A stretch of 64,000 nt of DNA from AP-15 sp963799085. Its GTDB lineage: Bacteria; Pseudomonadota; Alphaproteobacteria; ATCC43930; CGMCC-115725. The notes under the pieces were generated by a model. It was given only the letters and a program-made list of their open reading frames with translations, ran no database searches and was not told the DNA's origin. Within the stretch, counting starts at the first letter, position 1, and each line of letters opens with the position of its first letter. The position numbers were made by a program, and so were the translations under genes. Location: NCBI GenBank assembly GCA_963799085.1, contig CAWCWA010000006.1:186001-250000 (forward strand), in the 5' to 3' direction. This document shows, in pieces, positions 27,717 through 36,480 of this stretch.

Positions 27717-29207
27717 TCAATTCGACAGCGGGACCGCCGGAAGCGCCAGCGTCGCCGGGTTGATGTCGATTCCGGCGTGAACCTCGACCCACGCCTCGTT
27801 GTTCTGCTCGACCGCGCAGACCAGGATGTACTCGGCGTCGGGCGCCGGCGGCGCCGCACCCGTGCGGGCGCCGTAGAGCATCGTTTGCAGGTGGCGTTGC
27901 GTCACCCCGGCGACATCCTGCACGGTCTCCTCCTGCTGCCGCGGCGGCACTCGCACGTTCCCGGCTGCCCAGATGCGGTCATAGAGCTTGCCGTCCTTGG
28001 TTTGGAATTGCGGCCAGCCGATCATGCCTTGCGCCGGATCGAGCCAGAAGTCCCAGTCCTCGCGGCTGGCGGGCGCGATCTGGTCGAGCAGCGAAAAATA
28101 GCGGCATTCGTCGGGACTGCCGTCGGGCCCGAGATGCAGCATCAGGAACGCCTCGCGGCCCGGCAGATAAAGCCGGTGCAACTGCACCGGGCCGTCGGCA
28201 ATCAGACCGATCGCCTCGATGCTGACCATCCCGCCGGTTTCGGTCGGCGGTTTGACCTTGGTGGCGCCAGCGGCAAGAAGGAAGGGCGAAGGGTCGAGCG
28301 GGAAGGTCATGCCGACGCGAAACCGGCTCGCCTCGCTGCCGCCGAGGCCGGCGGGAAGGATGGATTGCCGGCCGCCTGCGCTCGGCGTGCCGGCGCCGGG
28401 CGTGATCTTGCGCCGCGCTACCCACAAGCCGACCAGGATGGCGCCGCCGGCGATGACGACGATCCAGATGGCGCCGCCGCCGGACGATTCGGGCTCGGAA
28501 GTGGCCGGCTGCGCCTTGGCCGTGGCCATCACGGCATCGAGTTCGGCGAGTTTTTGCGCCACCGCCGGATCGTTCCGCGCCTTCTGCTCGGCCTCGCGTC
28601 GCCATTCCTGATAACCGGCGCTGCCGCGGTTCTGGGCAAAGTAGGCCGCCGTCCCCGGCCGGGTCAGCGAGTTCAGCAGCGACCATGCCAACACCGCGTC
28701 CCACGGACCAAAGCGGCGGCCGCCCGCGCTCCAGCCGCTACCACCCCATCGTCCGCCGCCCCAATTGCTCGGTTCGGGCCGGCGCGGCGACGGCGGCGCC
28801 GACCAGCTTCCGCCGCCCCAGCCGGCGCTCGGCCGGCGGGATGTCTCCGGCGGCGCCTGCGAGGCTCGGTAATCCTGCAAGGCCTGCCCGGAGGCACGCC
28901 GCTGGATCGCGCGGTCGCCGCCCGAAATCGAGCTGCCGCCGAAACCGCCCGAGCCGACACCGGACGGCCGCTGGTAGCCGCCGCTGCCGCCGATCGAAGG
29001 CCGGCGGACGGCGCCGCCAAAGCCGCTCGACGGAATGGCGCTGCGCGGCCGGCTGTACCCGCCGCTGCCCTGCGCCGCCGCTGCCGGCGCGATCACCAAA
29101 TTGCCGCCGGCAACCACTGCCAAGGGAGCGATTGTCGAACCGCCCCAATCGAGCGCCAGGCACAACAGCAGGGCTCGAATGAACCGTCCCGGCTTCGGCA
29201 AGCGCAT
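27717..29207 (-). CDS. DUF2491 protein with glycine-rich secreted N-terminus, YjfK type
   Basis: A 496-residue protein. A signal or anchor (about residues 1-45) precedes a Gly/Ser/Arg-rich low-complexity region (about 46-165) containing repeated GGSGG and GGGRWGG. A second hydrophobic helix sits near residues 245-265 (AIWIVVIAGGAILVGLWVARRK). The C-terminal 220 residues are DUF2491 (RVGMTFPLDPSPFLL; HRLYLPGREAFLMLHLG; YDRIWAAGN). E. coli YjfK has only the DUF2491 part, so the long membrane-bound extension is unusual. It is first in the operon with DUF350 and the PspA-like gene. Confidence 0.8.
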   Translation of the reverse strand: MRLPKPGRFIRALLLCLALDWGGSTIAPLAVVAGGNLVIAPAAAAQGSGGYSRPRSAIPSSGFGGAVRRPSIGGSGGYQRPSGVGSGGFGGSSISGGDRAIQRRASGQALQDYRASQAPPETSRRPSAGWGGGSWSAPPSPRRPEPSNWGGGRWGGSGWSAGGRRFGPWDAVLAWSLLNSLTRPGTAAYFAQNRGSAGYQEWRREAEQKARNDPAVAQKLAELDAVMATAKAQPATSEPESSGGGAIWIVVIAGGAILVGLWVARRKITPGAGTPSAGGRQSILPAGLGGSEASRFRVGMTFPLDPSPFLLAAGATKVKPPTETGGMVSIEAIGLIADGPVQLHRLYLPGREAFLMLHLGPDGSPDECRYFSLLDQIAPASREDWDFWLDPAQGMIGWPQFQTKDGKLYDRIWAAGNVRVPPRQQEETVQDVAGVTQRHLQTMLYGARTGAAPPAPDAEYILVCAVEQNNEAWVEVHAGIDINPATLALPAVPLSN

Positions 29208-29387
29208 CCTGGCTCAGCCCCGCTCCGCCTGTGGCAATCTTGTCGGTTCGGGCGACCTCGACCATCCGGGGCGGCCGGCGGTCATCCCGTCCGCCGAGAC
29301 CCTAGCATCACGAATGGGAGGCCCGCCACACCGCACTACCCGTCGGTCTGCGCCGCGCACCGGCTATAGCTCGCGTAGCACCGCCGT

Positions 29388-29428
29388 TTGCTGTTTTTGC
29401 TGTTATTTGCAACGAATTTACAGCAAAC
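29388..29428. repeat. AT-rich dispersed repeat, copy 1
   Basis: About 40 bases with two tandem TTTGCTGTT units, then ATTTGC and an inverted CAGCAAA end. It closely matches a second copy at 34171-34213. It is markedly AT-rich against its surroundings and can fold as an imperfect hairpin. It lies in the 352-base gap between the DUF2491 gene and the carbonic anhydrase gene (29208-29559), in which I see no coding sequence. The two copies bracket a 4.7-kb segment. Confidence 0.5.
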
Positions 29429-29559
29429 TCCCCGCCCGCACGCCTCCGTTACCCCTTTGCACCCGGGCCGTCAGCGGGTTGTATACGATATGATTATGGC
29501 AATTTTACCATCGCAGCACCTATCAGAGTGCTGCGCCGGACGGTGTACCGGCGCTGGGC

Positions 29560-30117
29560 TCAGGCCGGCGAGCGGTATTCCTCGGCGCGCTTCAGGTAGT
29601 GCTGCTGTACCCAGCGCATGTATTCGGTCTCTTCGGCGGCGAGGTCGCGCGTGAAGCGCGCCGGGGCGCCGGCCCAGAGCTGGCCCGATTTGACCCGTTT
29701 GCGCGGCGTGACGACGGCGCCGGCGGCGACCATCGCGCCGGCCTCGACGACCGCCCGGTCCATGACGCAGGCCTTCATGCCGACAAAGGACCGGTCTTCG
29801 AGCCGACAGCCATGGATCAGGGCCATATGGCCGATCGCCACCTCGTCGCCGATCCAGCACGGGATGCGTTCGTCCAGGAACAGCGATCCATGAACGATCG
29901 TGCCGTCCTGGATGTTGGCGCCAGCGCCGATATGGATCGGCGCATCGTCGCCGCGCACGACGACGTTGAACCAGAGGTTGGCGCGCGGTCCGATCTCGAC
30001 GTCGCCGGTCACCACGACTCCCGGCGCCAGGAAGGCGGTCGGGTCGATGCGCGGAAACTGGTTGCGGTGCGGCAGCAGCAGCGGACCCATTCCCCGCGCG
30101 GACGGGCCGTCGCTCAT
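29560..30117 (-). CDS. Gamma-class carbonic anhydrase family protein (left-handed beta-helix)
   Basis: A 185-residue trimeric hexapeptide-repeat protein of the gamma-CA/YrdA type. Repeats of the left-handed beta-helix run from about residue 30 to 150. The three zinc-ligand histidines are present in TIVHGS, AIGHMALIHGC (two). It interconverts CO2 and bicarbonate in active members, though many bacterial homologues have no proven activity. Its start is 1 base before the argC stop on the same strand, so it is co-transcribed downstream of argC; the link may only be positional. Confidence 0.9.
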   Translation of the reverse strand: MSDGPSARGMGPLLLPHRNQFPRIDPTAFLAPGVVVTGDVEIGPRANLWFNVVVRGDDAPIHIGAGANIQDGTIVHGSLFLDERIPCWIGDEVAIGHMALIHGCRLEDRSFVGMKACVMDRAVVEAGAMVAAGAVVTPRKRVKSGQLWAGAPARFTRDLAAEETEYMRWVQQHYLKRAEEYRSPA

Positions 30118-31044
30118 TCAGCCGATCCCGAGCATCAGGCGGATGTTCTGCACGGCCGCACCCGAGGCGCCCTTGCCGAGATTGTCGAGACGCGCCACCA
30201 GCACCGCCTGACGCCGGGCCTCGTTGGCGTGGACCGAGAGTTCGAGCCGGTCGGTGTCGTTGATCGCGGTCGGTTCGAGCTTGCCGTCCGTCGCGGGCGG
30301 GACGACCGAGACGAGTTCGCAATCGCGATAGCGGGCGGCCAGAACCTCGTGGAGATCGGCGCCGCGCGGCTTGCCCGGCAGGGTGTCGAGATGGAGCGGC
30401 ACCGACACCAGCATGCCCTGGCGGAAATGGCCGACCGAGGGGACGAAAATCGGCCGGCGCGACAATCCGGAGTAGAGTTGGGTCTCGGGCACGTGCTTGT
30501 GCTCAAGGCCGAGCCCGTAGAGCTCGAAGGCGGGCCCGCCCTCCGCTTCGTGCGCTGCGATCATCGACTTGCCGCCCCCCGAATAGCCGCTGACCGCATT
30601 GATCGTGACGGGGTAGTCGGATGGCACGACGCCGGTATCGACCAATGGCCGCAACAGCGCGATGGCGCCCGTGGGATAGCAGCCGGGGTTCGCGACCCGG
30701 CCGGCGGCGGCGATGCGCGCGGCCTGACCTTCCTCCATCTCGGCAAAGCCGTAGGTCCAGTCCGGATGCACGCGATGCGCGGTGCTGGCGTCGAGCAGTT
30801 TCGGCATGTCTGCGCCGAGTTCGTCGGCCAACGCCACGGACTCCCGGGCGGCCTCGTCCGGAAGGCACAGCACCACCAGATCGACCGCCGCCATCATGTC
30901 GCGGCGCGCGGCCGGGTCCTTGCGCTGTGCAAGCGGCAGGCTTTCGACGGCGATTTCCGGCAGGTTGTCGAGACGGGTTCGGATGCCAAGCCCGGTCGTG
31001 CCCGCTTCGCCGTCGATGAACACGCTGGGCCGGTTCGCCGCCAT
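30118..31044 (-). CDS. argC: N-acetyl-gamma-glutamyl-phosphate reductase, type 2
   Basis: A 308-residue cytoplasmic NADPH enzyme, third step of arginine synthesis, reducing N-acetylglutamyl phosphate to the semialdehyde. The length and start (FIDGEAGTTGLGIRTRL) fit the short type 2 ArgC common in alphaproteobacteria. The catalytic Cys is in NPGCYPTGA, and SGYSGGGKSMI and the HxPE-like HKHVPET stretch are present. ATG 31044 is used; the longer frame to 31179 has no family similarity. The gene diverges from a CoA-transferase with a 165-base gap that carries CTCGTTAACGAG (31182-31193), a perfect palindrome. Confidence 0.93.
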   Translation of the reverse strand: MAANRPSVFIDGEAGTTGLGIRTRLDNLPEIAVESLPLAQRKDPAARRDMMAAVDLVVLCLPDEAARESVALADELGADMPKLLDASTAHRVHPDWTYGFAEMEEGQAARIAAAGRVANPGCYPTGAIALLRPLVDTGVVPSDYPVTINAVSGYSGGGKSMIAAHEAEGGPAFELYGLGLEHKHVPETQLYSGLSRRPIFVPSVGHFRQGMLVSVPLHLDTLPGKPRGADLHEVLAARYRDCELVSVVPPATDGKLEPTAINDTDRLELSVHANEARRQAVLVARLDNLGKGASGAAVQNIRLMLGIG

Positions 31045-31209
31045 TTCTTCATTCCTGCCAAAGATCGAAGGCGCATTCCCTAACGCAATTGGAGCAAGCG
31101 CGCAAAAGAGTTTTGCCGGTTCGCCGTGGCTGGTCGAATTGCCGGTTTTCGCGGCGCTTGCGGCTGCGCTATCGTGCATGGCTCGTTAACGAGTTGGAGG
31201 AACCGAGCG

Positions 31210-32425
31210 ATGGCTGAAGCGACTGCTCCCTTGCAATGTCTGGCCGGGGTCAAGGTGCTCGACCTGACGCAATTCGAGGCGGGTCCATCCTGCACCGAGG
31301 CGCTCGCCTGGCTCGGCGCCGAGGTCGTCAAGGTCGAGAACCCGAAGGGCGGCGAGCCCGGCCGCACTTCCTTTGCCGGGCCGCCGGGCAGCCCCGAACT
31401 CGTATTACTTCTTCGAATTCAACGCCAACAAGAAGTCGGTCACGGTCAACCTCAAATCCGAGCGCGGCCTGGCGCTGGTCAAGGACATGGCGCGGCGCGC
31501 CGACGTGATGATCGAGAACATGGCGCCCGGTACCATCGAGCGCATCGGTCTCGGCTATGACGCGATCAAGGCGATCAATCCCGGCATCATCTATGCGCAG
31601 GTCAAGGGTTTCGGCGAGGGCAGCCCGTATGAGAGGAACCTCGCCTTCGACATGATCGCGCAGGCCGCCGGCGGCACGATGAGCATCACCGGCGAGCCCG
31701 ACGGGCCGCCGATCAGGCCCGGCGTGTCGCTTGGCGACACCGGCACCGGCATGCTGATGGCGATCAGCATTCTGGGCGCGCTCTACGAGCGCAAAGCGAC
31801 CGGCCAGGGCCGCCGCCTGCAGGTGGCGATGCAGGACGCGATGCTGCACTACATCCGCTTCGCGTTCCAGACCCAGGCGGTACTCGGCCGGGCCGCGCCC
31901 CGCAACAGCAACCGGAGCAATACCGCGCCCTCGGGGATCTTCCCTTGCGCGCCGGGCGGACCGAACGATTGGCTCTATGTCTTCGCCCGCCAGGTCGACC
32001 ATTGGCACCGCCTGCTCAAGCTGCTGGGCCGCGAGGATTTGATCGGCGACCCGCGCTATGAGACCGCGGCGGCGCGCGGCGAACGGATCGAAGAGGTCAA
32101 CGCGATGGTCGCCGAGTGGACGCGCCAGCGCGACAAGCATGAGGCGATGCGGCTCATCGGCGGCGCCGGCGTGCCGGCGGGGGCGGTGCTCGACACGATG
32201 GAACTGATGAACGAGCCGAGCTTTGCCGAGCGCGGCATCCTGCAGACGGCACAGCACCCGACAGGCCCGTTCAAGATGCCGTCCTGGCCGGTGCGCTTCG
32301 ATGGCGCCACGCCAAAGCTCCAACCGGCGCCGCTCTTGGGCCAGCACTCGGCCGAGGTATTGGGCGACTGGCTCGGCATGAATGCCGACGATGTCGAGGC
32401 GCTGCGCAAAGAGGGCGTGATCTGA
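31210..32425 (+). CDS. CaiB/BaiF CoA-transferase, formyl-CoA:oxalate-transferase-like (apparent frameshift)
   Basis: About 405 residues when repaired. The N-terminus from ATG 31210 (GGAGG upstream) has LAGVKVLDLTQFEAGPSCTEALAWLGAEVVKVE. The frame is lost near 31395, where one extra base separates GPPGSP from NSYYFFEFNANKKSVTVNLKSE. The rest is complete: MIENMAPGTIERIG, FDMIAQAAGGTMSITG, and SLGDTGTGM, which contains the expected catalytic Asp. The resemblance to formyl-CoA transferase, and the ThDP decarboxylase-like gene 51 bases downstream, suggest joint work on oxalate, formyl-CoA or a 2-hydroxyacyl-CoA. This is inference. Confidence 0.85.
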
Positions 32426-32476
32426 GATTCTCCGCCTGCGGGCAGAGAGCGCAAAATCGTGGAGGAGGGACCGAAG

Positions 32477-34123
32477 ATGGCGGAACTCGCGGGCTATGAA
32501 ATCCTGGCGAAATGCCTGAAGGCGCAGGGCGTCAAGGATCTGTTCTTCATCATGGGCGGGCCGATGCTCGACGCCGAGACTTCCTGCATCAAGGAGGGCA
32601 TCCGGCTGATCGACACGCGGCACGAACAGGGTGCCGCCTATATGGCGCAGGCCTATTCGCGGGTGACGCAAGGGCCGGGCGTGTGCATGGCCGCGAGCGG
32701 GCCGGCGACCTTGAATTTCGGCACAGGGCTCGCCAACGCGCTGATCGATTGCTGCCCGGTCGTGGCGATCGGCGGTTCGAGCCCGATCAGCCAGTTCGGC
32801 CGCCAGGTCTTCCAGGAGATCGACCAGGTTTCGGCGCTGAAGACCTGCGTCAAATACGCCGACCGGGTGCACAATCTGAAGCGCATCCCGCAGCAGGTGA
32901 ATTTCGCCTTCCAGAAGGCGCTGAACGGCAAGCCGGGGCCGGTCTATCTCGACATGCCCGGGGACGTGCTCTACGCCAAGGCGCCCGAGGCCGAGGTCGA
33001 TTGGAGCTATCTCGGCCGCCCGATCATCGAGGCGCGGCCCTATGCGGAGCCCAAGGCGATCAATGCGCTCGTCGACGCGATCAACAACGCCAGGCAGCCG
33101 ATCATCTGCTCGGGCGGAGGCGTGTTGTGGTCGAAGGCCTGGGACGAGATGCGCGCCTTTGTCGAGAAGGCTGGCATCCCGTTCTATACGACCCCGCAGG
33201 GCCGCGGTGTGGTGCCGGACGACCACCCCTATTCGTATCTGACGATGCGCTCGAACGCGTTCCGTGAGGCCGATCTGATCATCGTCCTCGGCACGAGGAT
33301 GAATTACGTGATCGCGCACGCCGCACCGCCGCGATTCAACAAGGACGCCAAGATCGCGCGCATCGAGATCGACCCCGAGGAGCTCGGCATGTCGGCGCGC
33401 AATGTCGACATCCCGATCGTCGGCGACTGCAAATCGGTATTGCAGCAGCTGATCGACGCGATCGACGGCAAGACCGCCGACCGTTTCGCGCCTTGGCGGC
33501 AGAAACTGGCCGAGGGCGAAGCGGCTAAGCGCACGGGGCCCGGCGGCAACTATCCGACCGACGGCGACATTCACCCGCTGAGGCTCTGCGAGGAAGTCAA
33601 GAACTTCATGAAGCGCGACGCGATCCTCTGCGTCGACGGGCAGGAGATCCTGAATTTCGGCCGGCAGTCGATCCCGACCTTCACGCCGGGCCACCGGCTG
33701 AATTCCGGGCCGTTCGGCACGATGGGCGTGGGCTTGCCGTTCGCGGTCGGCGCCAAGGCGGCCAAGCCCGGCACGCAGGTCATCTGCCTGCACGGCGACG
33801 GTTCATTCGGCCAGAACGCGATGGAGCTCGACACCGCGGTCAGGCACAAACTGCCGCTTCTGTGCGTCGTCAGCCTGAACGGCGGCTGGACCGCGGATCC
33901 CGAACGCAACAAGCCCGGCCGCGATCTCGGCTACACGCGCTACGACATCATGGCGCAGGGGCTCGGCTGCCATGGCGAATATGTCGAACAGCCCGAGGAC
34001 ATCCGCCCGGCGCTGGAGCGCGCGCAGAAGAAGGTCGACGAGGGCATGGTGGCGCTCGTCAATGTCAAGACCGACTACCGCGCCCGCGCCACGACAGTCC
34101 GCTTCTCGAATTACATGACCTGA
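32477..34123 (+). CDS. Thiamine-diphosphate enzyme, oxalyl-CoA decarboxylase / 2-hydroxyacyl-CoA lyase-like
   Basis: A 548-residue ThDP enzyme. The cofactor-activating Glu is in RHEQGAAYMAQAYSR (about residue 50), the central domain follows, and the C-terminal ThDP/Mg motif is GDGSFGQNAMELDTAVRHKLPLLCVVSLNGG. The first domain shows the family's PGPVYLDMPGDVLY. ATG 32477 has GGAGGAGGG at good spacing. It is paired with a CaiB-type CoA-transferase, as in frc-oxc modules. Because oxalyl-CoA decarboxylases and 2-hydroxyacyl-CoA lyases share this architecture, the reaction could be decarboxylation of oxalyl-CoA or cleavage of a 2-hydroxyacyl-CoA to formyl-CoA. Confidence 0.87.
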   Translation: MAELAGYEILAKCLKAQGVKDLFFIMGGPMLDAETSCIKEGIRLIDTRHEQGAAYMAQAYSRVTQGPGVCMAASGPATLNFGTGLANALIDCCPVVAIGGSSPISQFGRQVFQEIDQVSALKTCVKYADRVHNLKRIPQQVNFAFQKALNGKPGPVYLDMPGDVLYAKAPEAEVDWSYLGRPIIEARPYAEPKAINALVDAINNARQPIICSGGGVLWSKAWDEMRAFVEKAGIPFYTTPQGRGVVPDDHPYSYLTMRSNAFREADLIIVLGTRMNYVIAHAAPPRFNKDAKIARIEIDPEELGMSARNVDIPIVGDCKSVLQQLIDAIDGKTADRFAPWRQKLAEGEAAKRTGPGGNYPTDGDIHPLRLCEEVKNFMKRDAILCVDGQEILNFGRQSIPTFTPGHRLNSGPFGTMGVGLPFAVGAKAAKPGTQVICLHGDGSFGQNAMELDTAVRHKLPLLCVVSLNGGWTADPERNKPGRDLGYTRYDIMAQGLGCHGEYVEQPEDIRPALERAQKKVDEGMVALVNVKTDYRARATTVRFSNYMT

Positions 34124-34146
34124 ACCGCGCCGTCGGGCGGCAGAGA

Positions 34147-34173
34147 GGGGGCGCCTTCGGGCGTCCTTCTTTT
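34147..34173 (+). terminator. Rho-independent terminator after the ThDP enzyme gene
   Basis: GGGGGCGCC (34147-34155), a TTCG loop and GGCGTCCTT (34160-34168) form a 9-bp stem with a few G-U pairs, followed by CTTTT. It lies 24 bases past the stop at 34123 and ends the CoA-transferase/ThDP transcript. Confidence 0.7.
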
Positions 34174-34213
34174 GCTGTTTTTGCTGTTATTTGCAGCAAA
34201 TTATCAGCAAACG
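34171..34213. repeat. AT-rich dispersed repeat, copy 2
   Basis: TTTTGCTG, TTTTTGCTG and TTATTTGCAGC, followed by AAATTATCAGCAAACG, repeat the element at 29388-29428. Here the inverted arms (TTTGCTGTTATTTGC against GCAAATTATCAGCAAA) fit almost completely. The element begins at the T-run of the terminator, so it could extend that structure. The rest of the gap to the next gene (34214-34460) has no gene I can support. Confidence 0.5.
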
Positions 34214-34348
34214 TCCGATCTCCACCGCAGAAACCCTCGTGATCGTCGAATTTGGCGCAGTGGAAACAGCGAAAACGACGGGGGTGCACCGCGGGGGTTG
34301 GAACGTTGGTGTCGAAATGGACATGGTCTGGAGGATATCACGTCATAC

Positions 34349-34378
34349 GTAATTTAGCAATATAAAATTACTGTATAA
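34349..34378. promoter_or_regulatory. AT-rich promoter region with inverted repeat upstream of the first cyclase gene
   Basis: GTAATTT (34349-34355) and AAATTAC (34365-34371) are inverted arms around a 9-base spacer, directly followed by TGTATAAG, a possible -10. The stretch is strikingly AT-rich for this DNA and lies about 85-110 bases before the cyclase start. It may be promoter plus operator; no exact -35 can be assigned. Confidence 0.35.
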
Positions 34379-34460
34379 GCATGATCGAAGCCTCACCCCT
34401 TTGCTTAATGCGCGCAGGCCGCTCGATGGTCATAGAATCGCCCGCCACCGAGGAGGCGTC

Positions 34461-36300
34461 ATGGAGCGTGCGGAGCAGGCTCGCGTCGAACGTCGGCTCG
34501 CGGCGATCCTCGCGGCCGATGTGGCGGGCTATTCGCGGCTGATCGAAGCCGACGAGGAAGGGACGCTTCGACCGGCTCAAGGCACTGCGCGGCGAGGTGA
34601 TTGAACCGAAGATCGCCCTCCACCGCGGCCGTATCGTCAAGACCACGGGTGATGGGCTGCTGGTCGAGTTCGCCAGCGTCGTCGATGCGCTCAGATGCGC
34701 GGCCGAGATGCAAACGGCGCTGGCCGAAAACAATGCCCCGCTGCCGCCCGATCGTCGCATCGCGTTCCGCATCGGCATTCACCAAGGCGACATCGTCGTC
34801 GAGGACGGCGACATCTTCGGCGACGGGGTCAACGTCGCCGCGCGGCTCGAAGGCCTGTCCGAACCGGGCGGGATCTGCGTCTCGGCGCGGGTTCAGGAGG
34901 ATGCCGCGGGCCGGCTCGCCCTCGCTTTCGAAGACATGGGCGATCAAGCCCTCAAGAACATCGCCCGGCCCGTCCGGGTCTACCGGGTGCGACTTGAAAG
35001 CCCCCACCCTAACCCTCCCCCGCATGCGGGGGAGGGAGGCGCGCTGATCCCCGGATCAAGTCCGGGGACGCGGGTGGGGGCTGCCGAGCCGCCGGCCCTC
35101 GCGCTTCCCGACAAGCCGTCGATCGCGGTATTGCCGTTCGCCAATATGAGCGGCGACCCGGAGCAGGAATATTTCGCCGATGGCATGGTCGAGGAGATCA
35201 TCACCGCCCTCTCCCGCATCCGCTGGCTCTTCGTCATCGCCCGCAATTCCAGCTTCACTTACAAGGGCCAGGCCGTCGACGTGAAGCAGGTCGGGCGCGA
35301 GCTGGGCGTCCGGTATGTGCTCGAAGGCTCGGTGCGAAAGGGCGGAAATCGGGTACGCATCACCGCCCAGTTGATCGACGCGCTGAGCGGCGCGCATCTC
35401 TGGGCCGACCGCTTCGACGGCTCGCTCGAAGACGTGTTCGACCTCCAGGACAAGGTCGCGATCAGCGTCGCCGGCGTGATCGAGCCGACGCTCCGGCAGA
35501 GCGAGATCGACCGCGCGCGGCGCAAGCGGCCTGACAGCCTCGATGCCTATGACCTCTATCTGCGCGCCCTCCCCTGCGCTTTCGTCTCGATGCCTGAGGA
35601 CGCGGACAAAGCGCTGGCGCTCCTCGGCAAGGCGATCGAGCTGGAGCCCGATTATGCCGCCGCGCATGCCATCATCGCCTTTTGCCATGAGCAGCGCTAC
35701 TTGCGGGGTGGATTACAGGAGGCGACGCGGAACGCCGCTCTGCGGCATGCGCGCCACGCGATCGCTGCCGGCGGTGACGATGCGGTGGCACTTGCCACTG
35801 CCGGCTTTGTCATCGCCGTTTGCGGGCGCGACTTTGAAACCGCGCTCACCGCATTCGATCGGTCGTTCGCACTCTCCAGTTCGTCGGCTCTGTCGCTCAG
35901 TTTCAGTTCGATCGTGCGCGCCTGGAAGGGCGACGACGCGATCGCGGTCGAGCACGGTAACCGCGCGCTCCGTCTCAGCCCCTTCGATCCCTTGATATAC
36001 CTGCCCTATGTCGGCCTGGCCTACGCACATTTTGCCGCCGGCCGCTTCGAAGAAACGGTCGCCGCCGCAAGCCTGGCGATCCAATCGAACCCGCGGTTCA
36101 CGGTTCCTCAAATCTTGCACACTGCCGCGTTGGGCTGTCTCGACCGGAAGGAAGATGCCAAGACTGCGGTGCAACGGCTTATCGAGCTGGTGCCCGGCCT
36201 CACCATCGCCACCGCGATCCTCTCGGCCCGCTACGAAGACCCGAAAAATATAGTTGCACTGGAAAACGCTCTGCGCCGGGCCGGGTTGCCCGAAGGATGA
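34461..36300 (+). CDS. Class III adenylate cyclase with TolB-like and TPR regions (copy 1; apparent frameshift)
   Basis: About 613 residues when repaired. The catalytic domain begins RRLAAILAADVAGYSRL, where the Asp of ADVAGYS binds metal. It continues through VKTTGDGLLVEF and FGDGVNVAARLE (second metal/transition-state residues). After a linker, a TolB-N-like domain follows (SIAVLPFANMSGDPEQEYFADGMVEEI ... VRYVLEGSVRKGG), then TPR-like helices to the end. One extra base near 34567 (CTTCGAC for CTTGAC) splits the N-terminus from the rest. It probably makes cAMP in the cytoplasm under control of its C-terminal sensor part. The linker carries a palindromic insertion absent from the paralogue. 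Confidence 0.87.
35001..35080. repeat. Palindromic repeat elements inserted in frame within the cyclase linker
   Basis: Two palindromes lie side by side inside the coding sequence. The first is CCCTCCCCCGCATGCGGGGGAGGG with its CCCTAA lead-in. The second is CCCCGGATCAAGTCCGGGG. Both look like the intergenic palindromic repeats spread through alphaproteobacterial genomes. They are read through in frame, giving a Pro/Gly-rich linker (SPHPNPPPHAGEGG, then LIPGSSPGTRVG). The paralogue at 37049 has a short Ala/Pro linker at the same place without the element. Confidence 0.65.
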
Positions 36301-36473
36301 CCGCAACCCGCCGTCTCGCCGCGATCCTGGCCGCCGATGTGGCGGGGTATTCGCGGCTGATGGGGGCGGACGAGGAAGGCACGCTCGAACGCCTCAAGGC
36401 GCTGCGTCGCGAGCTTCTCGATCCCGCAGATCGCCGAGCACAAGGGCCGCATCGTCGTCGAGCACCACGGCTA
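36297..36473 (+). pseudogene. Truncated 5' copy of the adenylate cyclase gene (stub)
   Basis: The ATG overlaps the stop of the cyclase in front (ATGA). RRLAAILAADVAGYSRLMGADEEGTLERLKALRRELLD repeats the start of the cyclase domain. After one extra base near 36427 the other frame reads PQIAEHKGRIVVEHHG and stops. Similarity to the full copies ends just after GRIV, about 160 bases in. The rest of the cyclase domain, the TolB-like part and the TPRs are absent, so no activity is expected. Confidence 0.75.
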
Positions 36474-36480
36474 ACCAGGG

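Noticed and set aside
27111..29369. A 752-codon plus-strand frame across the PspA/DUF350/DUF2491 operon
   Set aside because: It runs antisense to three genes with matching families and sensible spacing; its translation is low-complexity Arg/Pro/Ala.
31328..33793. An 821-codon open frame on the minus strand opposite the CoA-transferase and ThDP genes
   Set aside because: It is antisense to two clearly conserved genes, is rich in Arg, His, Asp and Ala as expected of GC-rich shadow frames, and shows no family motif.
29388..34213. Composite transposon or genomic island bounded by the two AT-rich repeats
   Set aside because: The repeats lie in the same orientation but there is no transposase or integrase, and the enclosed argC and carbonic anhydrase look like ordinary chromosomal genes. 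I kept it only as a repeat observation.
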